Shown here in pieces: positions 52,801 through 64,000 of a stretch of DNA of 64,000 nt (position 1 is its first letter; the number at the start of each line of letters is the position of its first letter). The stretch is from Aphelenchoides besseyi (Eukaryota; Nematoda; Chromadorea; Rhabditida; Aphelenchoididae): the NCBI GenBank assembly GCA_024699855.1, contig JAMPIQ010000002.1, positions 13,330,001 to 13,394,000 of the forward strand, given 5' to 3'. A model generated the notes under the pieces. The model was given only the letters and a program-made list of their open reading frames with translations. It was not told where the DNA came from and did not search any database. The position numbers and the translations under genes are program-made.

Positions 52801-55800
52801 GGACGACCTTTGCCTACGAATTACGATGGCGAATATCTTGATCCTGATGGAAACACGATCGAAAGAGACAGTTTGGGTCGAGCTCTGGACTCTGACAAAC
52901 GACTACTTCCAACTGATTCGTCAAACAATTATGTTTTCCCCGATCGTACGCCTTCAACCACCAAACAACCGTCAACAACCGAAGTTCTAGTAACATCCAC
53001 GGCTTCGCAATCTGATCAACAACCAACAAACGGAGATGGATCAGCGCAATACGAACATCAACCGGACAAACCCGCACATCCAACAGATACTTCAGGGAGG
53101 CCTGCCATCGTGATTGGACCTGATGGACAAGTTCTTCCGACCGATTCGTAAGTTTTCTAAGTTAAATACCATTAATGGATTATGTTTTTTAGTTCTGGAC
53201 AATTTCTACAACCCGATGGATCTCCGGTGCCAACAAATTTTAATCACCAACATGTTGGCCTTGATGGTTCACCACTTCCGACCAATTCTGAAGGAAACGT
53301 GGTTCTTCCTGATGAGGAACCGGAGGCTCGAACTTTGCCAACCGATTCTTATGGAAAAGAAATACACAAAGTCGTTGGTCCCGATGCTTCAGTTTTACCA
53401 ACAGACAATAGTGGAAGATATGTGGACGAGAATAACGAGCAGATTCCGGTCAATGATTTCGGTTGGCCTATTGGTCCAGACGGACAAGTTCTTCCACGTG
53501 ATTCAGACGGCAATTTCATTTACACGTCCCCCGAACCGAAACCAAACGAACTGCATAATCTCGGGCCGGATTCTGAGTTGGGTGCAAAGGAGTTGCCAAC
53601 TGATGAATCGGGCAAAAATGTCTATCCGATAGTTGATGCTGAAGGAAATCTGTTGCCTGTTGATTCGACTGGTCGTCACGTCACCAAACAGAATGAAGAA
53701 ATTGTAGTCGATGAGTACGGACGTCCACTTTCACCGTCTGGAGAGTTGTTGCCAAAAAACGAGAAAGGAGAATACGTTTTCAAGGGTGAACAGCTTCTAC
53801 CTACTCATAGCAGCGGTCGTGTTATTACGGTAGTCAATGAAGACGGTGTTCCATTGGAGAAGAATTCGGAAGGTTATTACGTAAAAGATGATGGAACTGT
53901 GCTTCCCACTAACGCCGCAAATCAGTACGTTGGACCGGACTCTTCACCGCTTCCAATTGACAGCGATGGTCGTGTTGTCATCTATCCGGACAGCGATCGT
54001 GAACAGACAAGTGTTCTTCCAACTGATGACGTTGGCAAACAGGTTAGAATAAAGTTTTTACTTTGAAAAACTACATCTAAAACATCTTATAAACAGCATG
54101 TGTTCTAGATATATCCAGTGGTTGATGAAGACGGAAAGCTTCTGGAAAAAGATTCAACTGGAAGACACGTGAATCAAAAAGGTGAACCTATTGAAATTGA
54201 TGAAGTTGGACGACCGTTGAGTTCTGCCGGAAAAGTACTTCCGACCAACAATTACGGCCAATACATTCACAAAAGCGATGAGTCGTTGACCGAAAAACCA
54301 CTTCCAACTGATGATACAGAGCAAAAGGACTATCGTGTTGTTGGTCCCGATCATAGTTTGCTGCCCACTGATTCGACCGGTCGCTTTTTGACACCAAGCG
54401 GTGCACAAATTGAAGTGGATTCCGAAGGTCATCCGATCGATGCTAAAGGACAAATTCTTCCCGTGAATCCAGCGGGCGAGTATATCTACATTCCAGAAGA
54501 CGGTATGAAGCCAACAAATGCTGCTGGACAGCCAGTGATCGTTATTGGACCGGACGGTGTTCTTGCAACCAACAGCTACGGTAATTACATCGATCCGGAT
54601 GGCAATCCACTTCCAACGAATCCACAACATGAGTACGTTGGTCCCGATGGAAGCCCTTTGCCACGTGATGAAAGTGGCAACGTCCTTTTGAATGTTGATC
54701 ACGGGCTCGACAACGCCAAAACTTTGCCCACAGACGAAATTGGAAAAGAGGTGCGAACAATCACAAATTCGTAATCCAAATTTAAATTTAGATTCATCCG
54801 GTTGTCGATCCTCACGGCAATTTACTTGGAGTTGATCGCAACGGTCATTATGTGAGTCCAAATCTGCAACCAATTCCGACCGACGATTACGGTCGACCAC
54901 TCGGACCTGACAACTCGCCATTGCCGAAGAATCAACATGGACAATATGTTTACTCGCCGGTTGTAAATCCAATCGACCAAAGTACACGTCCATTAGGAAA
55001 CACACAACCCGACGGTCAACCGCAAACAACCGAACCGTAAGTTTACTGTCAGAGAAAAGAAACTGCTGAAGATTTGCAATCAAATTTCAATCTAAAAACC
55101 CAACTTGTATTCCTTTTAGATCTTTTACTGGTCGAACTCTGCCAACCGACGAACCATTGCCTACGGACAGCAATGGTCGAGCGATTTACCCGATCGTCAA
55201 TTCAAACGGTCAACTTCTGCCCACTGATTATACTCATCATTACACTGATGATCGTGGCGATCTTATTCCGTTGAATGATCGAGGTGAACCCATTGGTCCG
55301 GATAATCAGGTTTTGCCGCGTAATGAGCACGGTCAATACATTCATGGAGTCGATGACAACGTCAAGCAAACTACTCCACATGACGATGACAAAGGACAAT
55401 CATCCGATGAGCATCTTCAGACGTTGCCTACCGATGAAAGCGGACGTACAATCCATCCGATTGTCAAACCAGATGGATCGCTTCTTGAGCGTGATTCAAG
55501 TGGACGGCATATCGATGAAGACGGCAAACCGATTCAGATTGATGACTACGGTCGACCAATCGATTCTGACGGAAATGTGTTGCCGAAGAACAAAGAAGGA
55601 GATTACATTTACTCGTCAAGTTCCGATTTAAATCCAACGACTGTAAGCGGTGAACCGATAAGTCCCGATGCAACTCTGCATCCTCAAACGTTGCCCACCG
55701 ACAGCATTCGAAAAATCATTTTGCCGGTCGTTGATGAACACGGAACGCTCAGACCAACACAAGAAACCACCGGTCTGTTTTTGGATTTGAACGGTGATCC

Positions 55801-57816
55801 GTTGGAAACCGACGAATTTGGTCGACCGTATTCGAAAGGCGAACTGCTTCCACAGAACGAAGACGGAAATTACGTTTACGAAGATCGACGGTTAGTTTTT
55901 ACGAACAGAATTCAAACTGTTAATTGAAATTTAGAAAGAAAGATTCCAAGTATTGTTATGTTGACGGCTATATTGAACTGATTATCGTCTTGGATACCTC
56001 GGCAAACGTCAAAATTCTCGATCATCGACTCATGAAAGAAACAATCAAATCGTTCCTAAAAGACAATTTCGATTTACGTGCCAATCGTGTTCGTGTTGGT
56101 GTTGTGAAGTACGGAAGCGAAGTTGAAGTACCAATCGCATTAGGTGACTACAATACAGCTGCCGAGTTGTTGAATCGAATTGGTGATGCTCGTCGACTCA
56201 AAGGTGCTCCACGATTGGGCGAAGCTCTACGAGATACAGTCAGCGAGTTTACAATTTCCGGATCACCGAATGCTCCAAAAGTTGTGATCGTGATCAAGAA
56301 CGGAAAAGCAGAGTGAGTTAGCAAATGGACAACCTCAAAATACTCTCGTGCATTTAGCGATGAGTTTGGACCGCCAGCTGAGATGCTTCGAGATCAAATT
56401 AAAGCGGAGGTTTTCGTTGTGACCGTAGGCGAAGACGAAGATGACAACTCTTTGATTGTGGGATCGGGCAAGACGGATCATATTTTACACTTCAAAAATT
56501 GGCGAGACACAGAACCCGACGATCTCGGTGTTTTGGCTGACGCAATTTGTCGCGCTGTTCCCGAAGAACGTCGGCAGGCTTCGGATACGATTTGGCCCAC
56601 TCGAACCACACACCCAACTTCGACATCACAGCGTGACTGTTCGACTATTGAATACGAAGTGGATCTCGTTGTCGTTTTGGATTCCTCCAAATTCACGGAT
56701 GACGAGTTCACAAAGACACTCGAAGGCGTGGGAACGTTGGTTGATGAGTCCTTTGATTTGGCTCCCGATGTTGTACGAGTTGGTTTCGTTGTTTTCAGGT
56801 GTTTACCGAAATATAATCCATGGTTTAAAGCTTTTGATTTAGCGACAAAGTCAGTGTTCCAGTGGCTTTGGGTCACTACGAAGATAAAATCGAGTTGTTG
56901 TCGAAAATCGAAGACAGCGAAAGTATGGAGGGAACCGCGATTGCAGTGAAAGGTTTGGATGCGGCACGTGAACAATTTCAATTGCACGGACGAAACGGCG
57001 TTTCAAAGGTCGTTCTTCTGATCACTAATGGAAACTACCGGTAACAATGTAAATTGCAGTTTGTTTGAAAATCAATTATTCTAGTGGCAATGCCGCTTCG
57101 TTTGCTCAAGATCTACGTGAGAAACACGACATTCAATTGTTCGTCTTGGCAATCAACGCAGCAGCAACTCGTCACTCGTCATTGGCGCGCTTAGTTGGCG
57201 TTGATTACGCAAACGAACGACTCCTTAAGATTCAAGCAATTGATGATATTGCAACGGAACTTAACTTCATTCGAACTTCTCTGTGCGGACGCATTACTCA
57301 CAATCCAATTCGTAACAACGACTACGAAACAACGGAACCACATCGAACTTCGAAGCGTGAAGTCACCTTAGTTCCCATAAGGTTAGTTGTTTTTACAGAA
57401 CCAAATATAACTCCAACGTTCTTAGTTTCACCAAAGGTCTCCCTCCACCACCTAGCATGTGCAATTCGAATCGCGGTAAGATGTCGATCAATATTGTCAT
57501 CGATAGCAACGGAGGAGAAAATGTTGATTCGGTAATTTCAAACTCATTCAAATAGAATAACCGCTATTTTTAGACTCTGAACGATGTTCAACAAGCACTT
57601 CAAACGTTCCTTAAGGATTACTACGAGAAAATTGGATCAGATTCTCGTCCCAACATCAACTTGCTTCACATCAATAGTCACGATCGAACGGTCCTGGAGA
57701 GTGTAACGAATGTTTCCGTTGGTTCATTCAATTCAGAGTTATCGAGGATAATGGACAAAGCCAAAGAGGAAAATGAATTGCAACAACGTGAAATCGCCGC
57801 GGCCTGCGAAGGCTAG
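43881..57816 (+). CDS. dig-1: Giant DIG-1/mesocentin-like extracellular adhesion protein
   Basis: A many-exon gene of about 13.9 kb, coding roughly 3,800 residues. The start is the ATG at 43881 with a signal-peptide-like [16 protein letters not shown]; a TTTTGCAG acceptor 37 bases upstream suggests trans-splicing. Domain order: Ser-rich linker; sushi/CCP ([19 protein letters not shown]); EGF-like ([12 protein letters not shown]) and a second short Cys-rich module; alternating Ig and fibronectin-III domains (about 7 Ig, 11 FN3, 45230-51560), each with typical WxxP, NGxI, LxPxTxY and YxC motifs; another EGF-like ([14 protein letters not shown]); a repeat array (51955-55900); then three VWA-like domains and a stop at 57816. 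This architecture matches the nematode adhesion protein DIG-1, which positions neurons and gonad, but it is far shorter than the C. elegans protein. VWA metal-site motifs are degenerate. I infer it is a matrix/basement-membrane protein. Confidence 0.8.
45230..51560 (+). other. Ig and fibronectin-III array of the DIG-1-like protein
   Basis: Within the gene above, Ig domains recognised by a Cys-strand, a Trp and a DxAxYxC-like end begin near 45240, 45920, 46530, 47260, 48400, 49380 and 50480. FN3 domains start at phrases such as [37 protein letters not shown] and [20 protein letters not shown]. Introns of about 40-50 bases commonly interrupt each FN3 after the NG-x-I turn, which points to growth of the array by duplication of intron-containing exons. 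Confidence 0.75.
51955..55900 (+). repeat. Tandem PTDxxG/GRPxxxxG protein repeats
   Basis: About 1,200 coding residues built from units of 16-20 residues that match LPTDxxGRxIxPIVxxDG, LLxxDSTGRHVxxxG, xPIxIDxYGRPLxxxG and VLPxNxxGxYIY. Four successive unit types form a longer repeat of about 70 residues, present roughly ten times, with diverged copies. The DNA is not a simple repeat, so the array is old and held by selection at protein level. Short introns near 53150, 54050, 54770 and 55050 cut it. The pattern of Gly-turn plus alternating hydrophobics suggests beta hairpins. Confidence 0.8.
55924..57816 (+). other. Three VWA-like domains at the C-terminus
   Basis: The first contains [31 protein letters not shown] and [11 protein letters not shown]; the second [27 protein letters not shown] and [12 protein letters not shown]; the third a shorter [17 protein letters not shown]. 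In each the classical DxSxS metal-binding motif is imperfect (DTSAN, DSSKF, DSNGG), so metal-dependent ligand binding may be lost in some or all. Confidence 0.7.
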
Positions 57817-58093
57817 TAATTAAACTTTTTTGAAGACAACCCCGTTTTCTGATGTTTCCCAGTGTTATTTAGAAGTTTTGTGTCATTTCACATTCGTTAC
57901 GATTCAACTGCCGTTATTCCGTATTCTAACTAAACACTTGTTTATTGTGTAGAAATCTAGTTCTTGTTACTGCATTTAAGTGCTTGTGCTTAGTCAGCTA
58001 GAAGATCTGATCTTAGATTCTCAGTCCCAAATGCTTAGTTCGGTCATTAAAAGGCTCTTCACTATGCTTCTTGTACACGCCTATGTTTGTAAT

Positions 58094-58099
58094 AATAAA
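58094..58099 (+). terminator. Polyadenylation signal of the DIG-1-like gene
   Basis: AATAAA about 280 bases after the stop codon; the AT-rich flanks fit a 3' end, and no closer canonical signal was noticed. Confidence 0.5.
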
Positions 58100-58704
58100 A
58101 TAAGTATCTAGAAGTCCTGAAGTCTTTTAGTTTAAAAAACCCTCAAATTTGTTTACATTGTCACAGCTAACGTCGAGCAAAGTCTATTCTTCAGTTGCAA
58201 CCGTCTAATCAGTTTGGACAGTCCACTCGTATAAGGAGCGGAAATTTCAACGAAGCGAATTAGTCCAATTTTTTGTGTTTCAACGACACCACCTTGCTCG
58301 TTGTTTCTGCCCGGAAATCTTGCTAACGCGTGCTGGTCGAAATTGTACTAATTACTCGTGCACTCATGACAACAACAAAAAAGCAGTCGAGTGAGTTGAT
58401 TCACGTGCCTCTTATCCAGAACTCATGCACGTGAATTGTTCGCCTGTTTGGAAGGTGTACTTTGATCTGAAATGACATCTCAACAGAAATGTTTTCTCAT
58501 CAGAAGCTTCATAACGAATGCAGAAGAAACCACAAACGGAAATTACGTTTTTTAATTTAAAGTCCCTTGTTTATTTTCGATTATTTTGCGAACGTTCATC
58601 AAGTTGGGAGGTTTAATTGTTTGCGTCGAAATTGCTCTTCACGTTCGTTTTGTTATTGCGAAGAAGCGTGAAGGATAAGTGACGAGGTAACAGACGTGTT
58701 CCTC

Positions 58705-59167
58705 CTACTGATCAGTTGTTTTGGGGTCAAGAATCGGATCAAGAAGTGGATCGGGAAGATCAGACAGACGTTTGACAATTGTCGTGCTACGATAATTGAA
58801 CTTCGCCCACGAGGAATTCATTCGAACAAAACGATCACTGTGAGATGTTCGATTTGTTTTCGAGATCTTTGATTTGGCAAAGATGTTTGAATTGTTGACA
58901 TCGCCCCGATGTCTACGCACTGGTCAGGAAGTACACGTGAAGAGGAGCGATGATTTTTGGTGATCTAATAAAAAACAACGAGATCGATTTGTTTGCTAAA
59001 TTTTGAATGTGTTTACATTTTGGTCCAAGAGTATTGAAGTTCAATGAGCGCACCTCATCATCCGCTCTTTTATCAACAAACAACTCCTGAAACAAGTGAC
59101 TGCGCCGATAATTTGGAGGAAATTCCATGCGTTTCACGTTCCTTCCCAACGATTCGATGATCAACAT
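58705..59167 (-). CDS. Possible small unidentified gene
   Basis: Two minus-strand frames look coding: one beginning MEFPPNYRRSHLFQELFVDK (with a longer MLIIESLG start) and ending at a GAG|GTGCGC donor near 59056; the other KTNRTSHSDRFVRMNSSWAK to DLPDPLLDPILDPKTTDQ with a stop at 58705. An AT-rich intron-like stretch with a TTATTAG acceptor separates them, but the reading frame does not join cleanly, so either the model or the gene is incomplete. No family is recognised. Confidence 0.25.
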
Positions 59168-61135
59168 GAAGTTCGTATAGTTGACTCATAAACTTCATTC
59201 ATCAAAAACATCAGGAGGTAACAAGCGTTCTAATATTTGAGTCAGTACAAAGTTGAAAAAACTGTAGTGTCCAAAGTTTGTTTTACGAAACGTCACATTC
59301 ACACTCGGACTTAAACTCACAAGTGTTCATGACCGTTCTGTTTTTCGACGAATAGCGTCTTGGTTATTTTTGGGAGTTGCTCTTGAAATAGGATCCGACG
59401 TAGTTGGTTTTTTGTCGACGGAAGTGGCAGCTTGTGATAACCGATGACACGAATGTTATTTGCGCACGAGAAAATATCCCCAACTGCGTGATTAGTTCGA
59501 TCATTTTCACTTGTTTTGAAATCGTTTTGGATTCTCCGATGAACTTTTACAGATATTTGGCGGTCGATTGAATGCAAATTCTGTTGATTCTAAAAACAAC
59601 GAAGACACCAAACATCAGATCGAAATGCACAACAGCGATTCATCGGTTTTTCTTTGTGTCCCGAGAGCTCGTTGGAAGCCTTCTGTCCCAACACACTCTG
59701 TGGTCTTGTTTGAGAAAAACAAAAATAACCCCAATGCATTTGCAGGAGATCTCTCAAAAATGAATGAAGAGATACTAATCAATAAAGAGCTATTATAAGG
59801 ATAAACTCTTGAACTAATCTTAATGAAGCATGTGTTATTCGATGACTCATAAGAGAAGTACAACGAACCGGAAATGTTCCTGACCTTTGGGTTTTATTTC
59901 CGTTCAGTTTGCTAATTACATAATTGACATGTTGGGCGATTGTTTTAGTCATGTCAAAGCAATTCGCTCTTTGCATTCTTCTTTACTCGCTCGGAAGTTT
60001 AGTGAAATGATACCCACGAATTGGGCGGGTATTTGCGCACGTTCATTCAACGGTTTCAATCGTTCAACGTCACGGTTTATACTCCTTCCAGCATTTGTCA
60101 CGTGAACAACACATGCCGAAGCTTTCGAAGATCTTTTCCGATGAAACAAGTCGAAAGGATATTCGGTTGGGCAAATTGACGGTTCTAACTTCAACTTCTG
60201 TTCGACTAATAAAAAAGATTAGTCAGCTGACGAAGAAAACTGTTCGTGTGTTCAAAAACAAATTAAACGGTTTTTATGCTTCAACCATTCATTGAACATT
60301 CAGTGATGTTTTCTAGTTGAACTTGAGACCCATAACAAGTAATTAACATAAGAACTTGGCAAATACGATCTTTTAAGGTCGCGTAGGACACAGCTGGTTT
60401 GGTCTCTTGCAAAGATCATAGATCATGCGAGAAGACTTTGTTCGCTTTCTCCCCAAATCTTCGCTGCCCGTTCTTTAGCTCGTTAACCCTTTGTCCATTC
60501 GCCGCTCTTTGGCGAATTTTTCTAGAAGCTAGAGGACAACGCCCCCATCAAAAAGACACGTTGTACTCGCCGAAGGTTTGAAGAGCGGTCGCAGAAAACG
60601 GGAACCCGCCCATCAGCATCAAGAGCAAGATCCATGTGAAGAGCGTCGGACATGCACAGGAATGAGAGAGCGTTGCGGCTAAGGAATCAAACATCAACTC
60701 CTCTTCCTATACGTTGGAATAGACTTCATAGAACGTTCGTACACCACACGCCATGCACTCTCCCGACAGATTGAACTCGTCGTTGAAAGGGACGACAGAC
60801 GACTAGCGACGTAAACATCGGACTCTCGTCCGCCCCTTTGCTCTCCCCAAGGGGTGGGACTAATAAAAGAGCGCCGGAATTGAGGCTTACTGAGTTGTTG
60901 TTGTTTTTTCCATTTTGCAAAAACATTTCCACACAACCGAATTAAGGATATAAACCGTCAAATTTTGGCAGTTCGTTTCCATTGTCTCTCGAGTCTTATT
61001 AAATCGGAGACGGAAGTTCTCAAATTGTATTCGCAAAACTTTCGAACCATCTGATTGAACCCTCAACTAACCGTACTTATTGCAGCTTATTTGCCACTTT
61101 TCGGTTCCGCTCTGCAACTACTTGCTATTGCCAAA

Positions 61136-61935
61136 ATGGTCGTAATTGATCAAGCTGTTGAGCCCGTTCTTGCCATCCAACAACAAGTTATCGCCAATGA
61201 GTTGCGTTTGGCTTCAAACCGTTGTCTTCGTTATGTGGCGCCATTGACTGTGGACATTAATTCACCAGTCGCCGGAGCTGAACAATACATTATACCAGCT
61301 ATTAAACGGATAGACTGTAAGTCTTAATTAACTCTATAAAAGTTTATTGTTTGACTTTAGACAATCAATTGAACGATTCGTACGAAGGTGTTTCGGAGTT
61401 TTGCAAAGCACTGGACGATCTTATTGAAATCGAAAAGGATACGGAACTTTTGGTTGGCAAACAAGTTTTGGAAATCGGCTTTTCCACCGGCATTCCCTCC
61501 TTATTTGCTTTGGATTGTGGAGCCAACGAAGTGACGATTCATTCATTTGACAAGCTGACAATTGATACATGTATTCAACCATCTTTGCGCCGTAACAACG
61601 TTCCACAAACGATGTACAAGTTCACGACCGGAGACTTGCAAAGCTGCATTCAGAATTTGAACAAAACCTACGACGTGATTCTCGCTCCCGAGTTCATCAT
61701 GGCTGACGAGGACTTGTTCGGTGATTTGCATTCCATTCTTGAAGCTGCCTTGTCGCCCAACGGAATCATTTTGCTTTCTGGACGCAGTCACTACTCTCAT
61801 TGTTCCGGTTCCATCGTTGCATTCCTCGAGTTGGTCAAAATGCGAGGTTGTTTCGATGCCCACATTCGATGGACCTCACCCAAATCCGAAGTTGGATCTC
61901 GTAAACTCATCCAAATGACTCGATGTCTTCGTTAA
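61136..61935 (+). CDS. METTL18-like protein methyltransferase
   Basis: A class-I SAM-dependent methyltransferase of about 250 residues; METTL18 in other animals methylates a histidine of ribosomal protein L3, inferred here only from similarity. Two exons: MVVIDQAVEPVLAIQQQ to RID, then a 41-base intron and YNQLNDSYEGVSEFCKALDD. Motif I reads VLEIGFSTGIPSLFALDCGA (the usual GCGSG is altered to GFSTG), then NEVTIHSFDKLTID, the acidic loop YDVILAPEFIMADEDLF and GDLHSILEAALSPNGIILL, ending KLIQMTRCLR. The ATG at 61136 is preferred because a splice-acceptor-like TTGCAG lies just upstream (61085); a longer hydrophobic frame upstream is probably 5' UTR. It converges on the calpain-7 homologue. Confidence 0.7.
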
Positions 61936-62288
61936 GACCGGGTATCCATTGATCTGAGCACTTAATCTTCATTATTTTATATGCGTGTACATAAGCGTTG
62001 CCTTCTCTTTTTTCTTTGTAATAATCGTTTTGATTTTTCAACGGTAATCACTACGCATAGTTCATTTTCTTGTTGGTGCGTTTTGTCGAACTTTTTCTTT
62101 CATTAGGTCCTTGTTGTTTGTATTTAACTTCTACTTGAACATAATCGCATTTACCTTCAGCTTTATCGCAAACTTTTATTTTCGAATAAACTCTATACAA
62201 TTCAATTACTGGCTATAAAAACTTGAGAGATATAGGGGAGATTAATAAAGACAACTATATACAAAGTAGTTTTGTCGACTCTTTTCGA
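61936..62288. terminator. Shared 3' ends with a bidirectional polyA signal
   Basis: The two flanking genes converge here. At 62175-62190 the sequence TTTATTTTCGAATAAA reads as AATAAA on both strands, so one short element could polyadenylate both transcripts. It lies about 250 bases after the METTL18-like stop and about 110 bases after the calpain-7 stop. Confidence 0.6.
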
Positions 62289-64000
62289 TTACTGGACCCG
62301 CTTCAGAGAGAAGTCGCAACTCGACTCCACTTTGAGTAAGAACGGCGCTTCTTGACCGGCAAGAAATGTGTTGACTCGTAACGAGTAGGTGCCGGACGGA
62401 ACACCGCTGAGCTCCAACACCGTACAACCGCAACGATAATCACCGGAGTTTCGGGGTTCGAATTCGTGCTTTCGATGTGATGAAACGAGACTCAAATCGA
62501 ATCCCACATTGATTTGTTGCGGACCACGAAGATCAATAAGCAGTGAGTTGTCATCGGAACCGTCTTCAAGCGCAATATGAAACGTTGGATTGTTCCTGCA
62601 AATGGACTGTAAACAAAATTCTTTCGTGTTGTTATGTGATGATAAACACGTTGATTAGCGGAGTTGTTTTTGATTTTCTTTTACAAACAAAGACAATCGC
62701 TGTCTCGTGTGTTTTTGATCTTTTCGTCGCACATGCATCTCGTGAGTGATCTTTAAAAGTTGTTCACGAGAAAAAGGCGTGATACTCGTGTGTCATCGAC
62801 AGACAGCGGATGTGCAAACCGGAACGAACTCGTTGGATTTTCTATTTTAGTTGTGTTGTTTATAGTACAGTAAACACGCAGAATCTTCGAAAGTTTCCAT
62901 GACCTTCATTATCTGAACTCACCCGACAGTTTCTCTCGACGTTCCGTTCCCGCAGCCTCCAGCGGTTTTACCTTTCCATTCGCCGGTCGCCTAAAAGTCA
63001 ACAATGAGCGTTGCCAAAAATATCGTATTAAAAACGATCGATTACACAAAAACTCACGCACAACATTACCTTATGGACAAATTTATAGATGGATGCTATT
63101 TTCTTTAGTGTAAACTCGGTTGTAGAGTAAACTTTGAGCGTAAAATAGATTGTGTTCATTTTTTCGTACTAAATCAATTAAACTTGAATTTGAATACAAT
63201 CGACAAACTACCTGAGCCACAACCAATGTGTACTGTGAGATGCCAGGATCCTCGACTTTAAGCTGACACAAATAATGAGGACTATTGACCCGGTATCCAT
63301 CGATCAATGGTTTGGGATGAGCTAAAACAATTTGAACATTAGCTATGCAGCTAGACAATACCTCGCAAATAGATCTTCTTTCCACCTTTGTAGACCATTA
63401 CGGTGATGTATTCTTGATTGTTCGCAAAATCGTTTCTATCCATGATGTGGCGTGTTAACAGGATCCAGACTGACGAAAGACCCAACTTGTTATTGACGCT
63501 CAAGCAAAACTGTGGATTGTCGTTGATTGTGAAGTGATCTTTTTTCGGTCCGGTATTTGAATCCCAGCACGCGTGAATTGTGTACGTAAATGGAAACAAC
63601 TTGGGTTGCCAATTGACATAAACCACATCAAAAAAATGACAAACAGATTCATAGTCGATCCAAAAAACTCCATCGTCGAATTGTTGTGCATCTTCTCGAT
63701 TATAATTCAACGCTGCGGATAATTCGGCGGTCCAACTAGCAGCATCTTTTTCTGAGTATCGACCTGAAGTTTCAGATTTTAAACGGTGTTTTCATTCACA
63801 ATTTACGAACCTTTCCATCGAATATGTGACCATGGGTTTTTCAATAGCAGTAAACGTTTGCTCTAAAATTCAAGTTCTATACAAATGTCAACGTGGACAA
63901 GAAAAACCTGATGTTTTCGTAGATCAAGCACTGCATATGCATGACAATCGACCAGTCCCGTTCGTTCCTGCTCCGGATCTGACATTTTTCCGGTTGCCAA
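62289..64000 (-). CDS. capn7: Calpain-7 homologue (3' part, cut by window edge)
   Basis: A cysteine protease of the PalB/calpain-7 type, which acts with ESCRT-III in endosomal trafficking. Visible here are the catalytic His region (TGLVDCHAYAVLDLR, near 63940) and Asn region (LKNPWSHIRWKG, near 63830), then FWIDYESVCHFFDVVYVNW, KLFPFTYTIHACWDSNTGPK, NKLGLSSVWILLTRHIMDRN, QEYITVMVYKGGKKIYLRG and VNSPHYLCQLKVEDPG. The last part is a second C2-like domain: TGEWKGKTAGGCGNGTSRET, RNNPTFHIALEDGSDD and VLELSGVPSGTYSL, ending FSLKRVQ. Two C2-like domains in tandem are the calpain-7 hallmark. The catalytic Cys and the N-terminal MIT domains must lie beyond 64000. One intron (62592-62936) is long for this window. 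Confidence 0.87.

Larger units (their letters stand above)
57817..61135. other. Intergenic DNA, 3.3 kb
   Basis: The DIG-1-like 3' UTR with AATAAA at 58094-58099 occupies the left end. A possible small minus-strand gene at 58705-59167 is listed separately. Other open frames, for example 59317-59577 minus and 59887-60105 plus, are short and anonymous. The METTL18-like promoter and its trans-splice acceptor (TTGCAG ending at 61085) lie at the right end. Confidence 0.45.

Overview
This window is nuclear DNA from a nematode. The genes are split by many very short introns (mostly 38-50 bases, GT...TTTCAG or TTTTAG). Two tandem genes encode nematode-specific fatty-acid/retinol-binding (FAR) proteins, and one gene of about 14 kb resembles the giant nematode adhesion protein DIG-1/mesocentin. 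Several start codons sit 10-60 bases downstream of an unpaired splice acceptor, as expected for spliced-leader trans-splicing. I cannot name the species. No mobile element, CRISPR array, rRNA or convincing tRNA was recognised.

Left part (1-19.9 kb). After 4.9 kb without a recognisable gene, a complete mevalonate kinase lies on the minus strand (4943-8056). About 6 kb of unassigned DNA follows, then two minus-strand signalling enzymes: a worm-type protein tyrosine phosphatase (14077-15445) and a divergent PP1-like Ser/Thr phosphatase (15913-17232). Both families are expanded in nematodes and often sperm-enriched.

Middle (19.9-38.1 kb). A plus-strand MTUS/ATIP-like coiled-coil microtubule protein (19876-23091) converges on a minus-strand Dachshund homologue (23823-25850). 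Minus-strand genes then encode PEBP/RKIP (26160-27086), a mitochondrial AKAP-1 homologue with KH and Tudor domains (28897-32152), two FAR proteins (33848-34445 and 35215-35966) and a probable BOD1/Shg1-family protein (37277-38103). No operon is evident, because the gaps are all several hundred bases or more.

Right part (38.1-64 kb). After a gene-poor 4.7 kb comes a small secreted, possibly processed peptide (42899-43105). The DIG-1-like gene (43881-57816) follows: signal peptide, sushi, EGF-like domains, about 7 Ig and 11 fibronectin-III domains, another EGF, a long array of short Gly/Pro/Asp-rich repeats, and three C-terminal von Willebrand A-like domains. A METTL18-like methyltransferase (61136-61935, plus) converges on a calpain-7 homologue (62289 to beyond 64000, minus) that is cut by the window edge.

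The most unusual items are the hierarchical repeat array in the DIG-1-like protein, its degenerate VWA metal sites, an in-frame alternative first exon that would add membrane helices to the MTUS-like protein, the small secreted peptide, and the altered active-site loop of the PP1-like enzyme. All spliced models were assembled by eye from reading frames and splice consensus, so exon edges should be treated as predictions.
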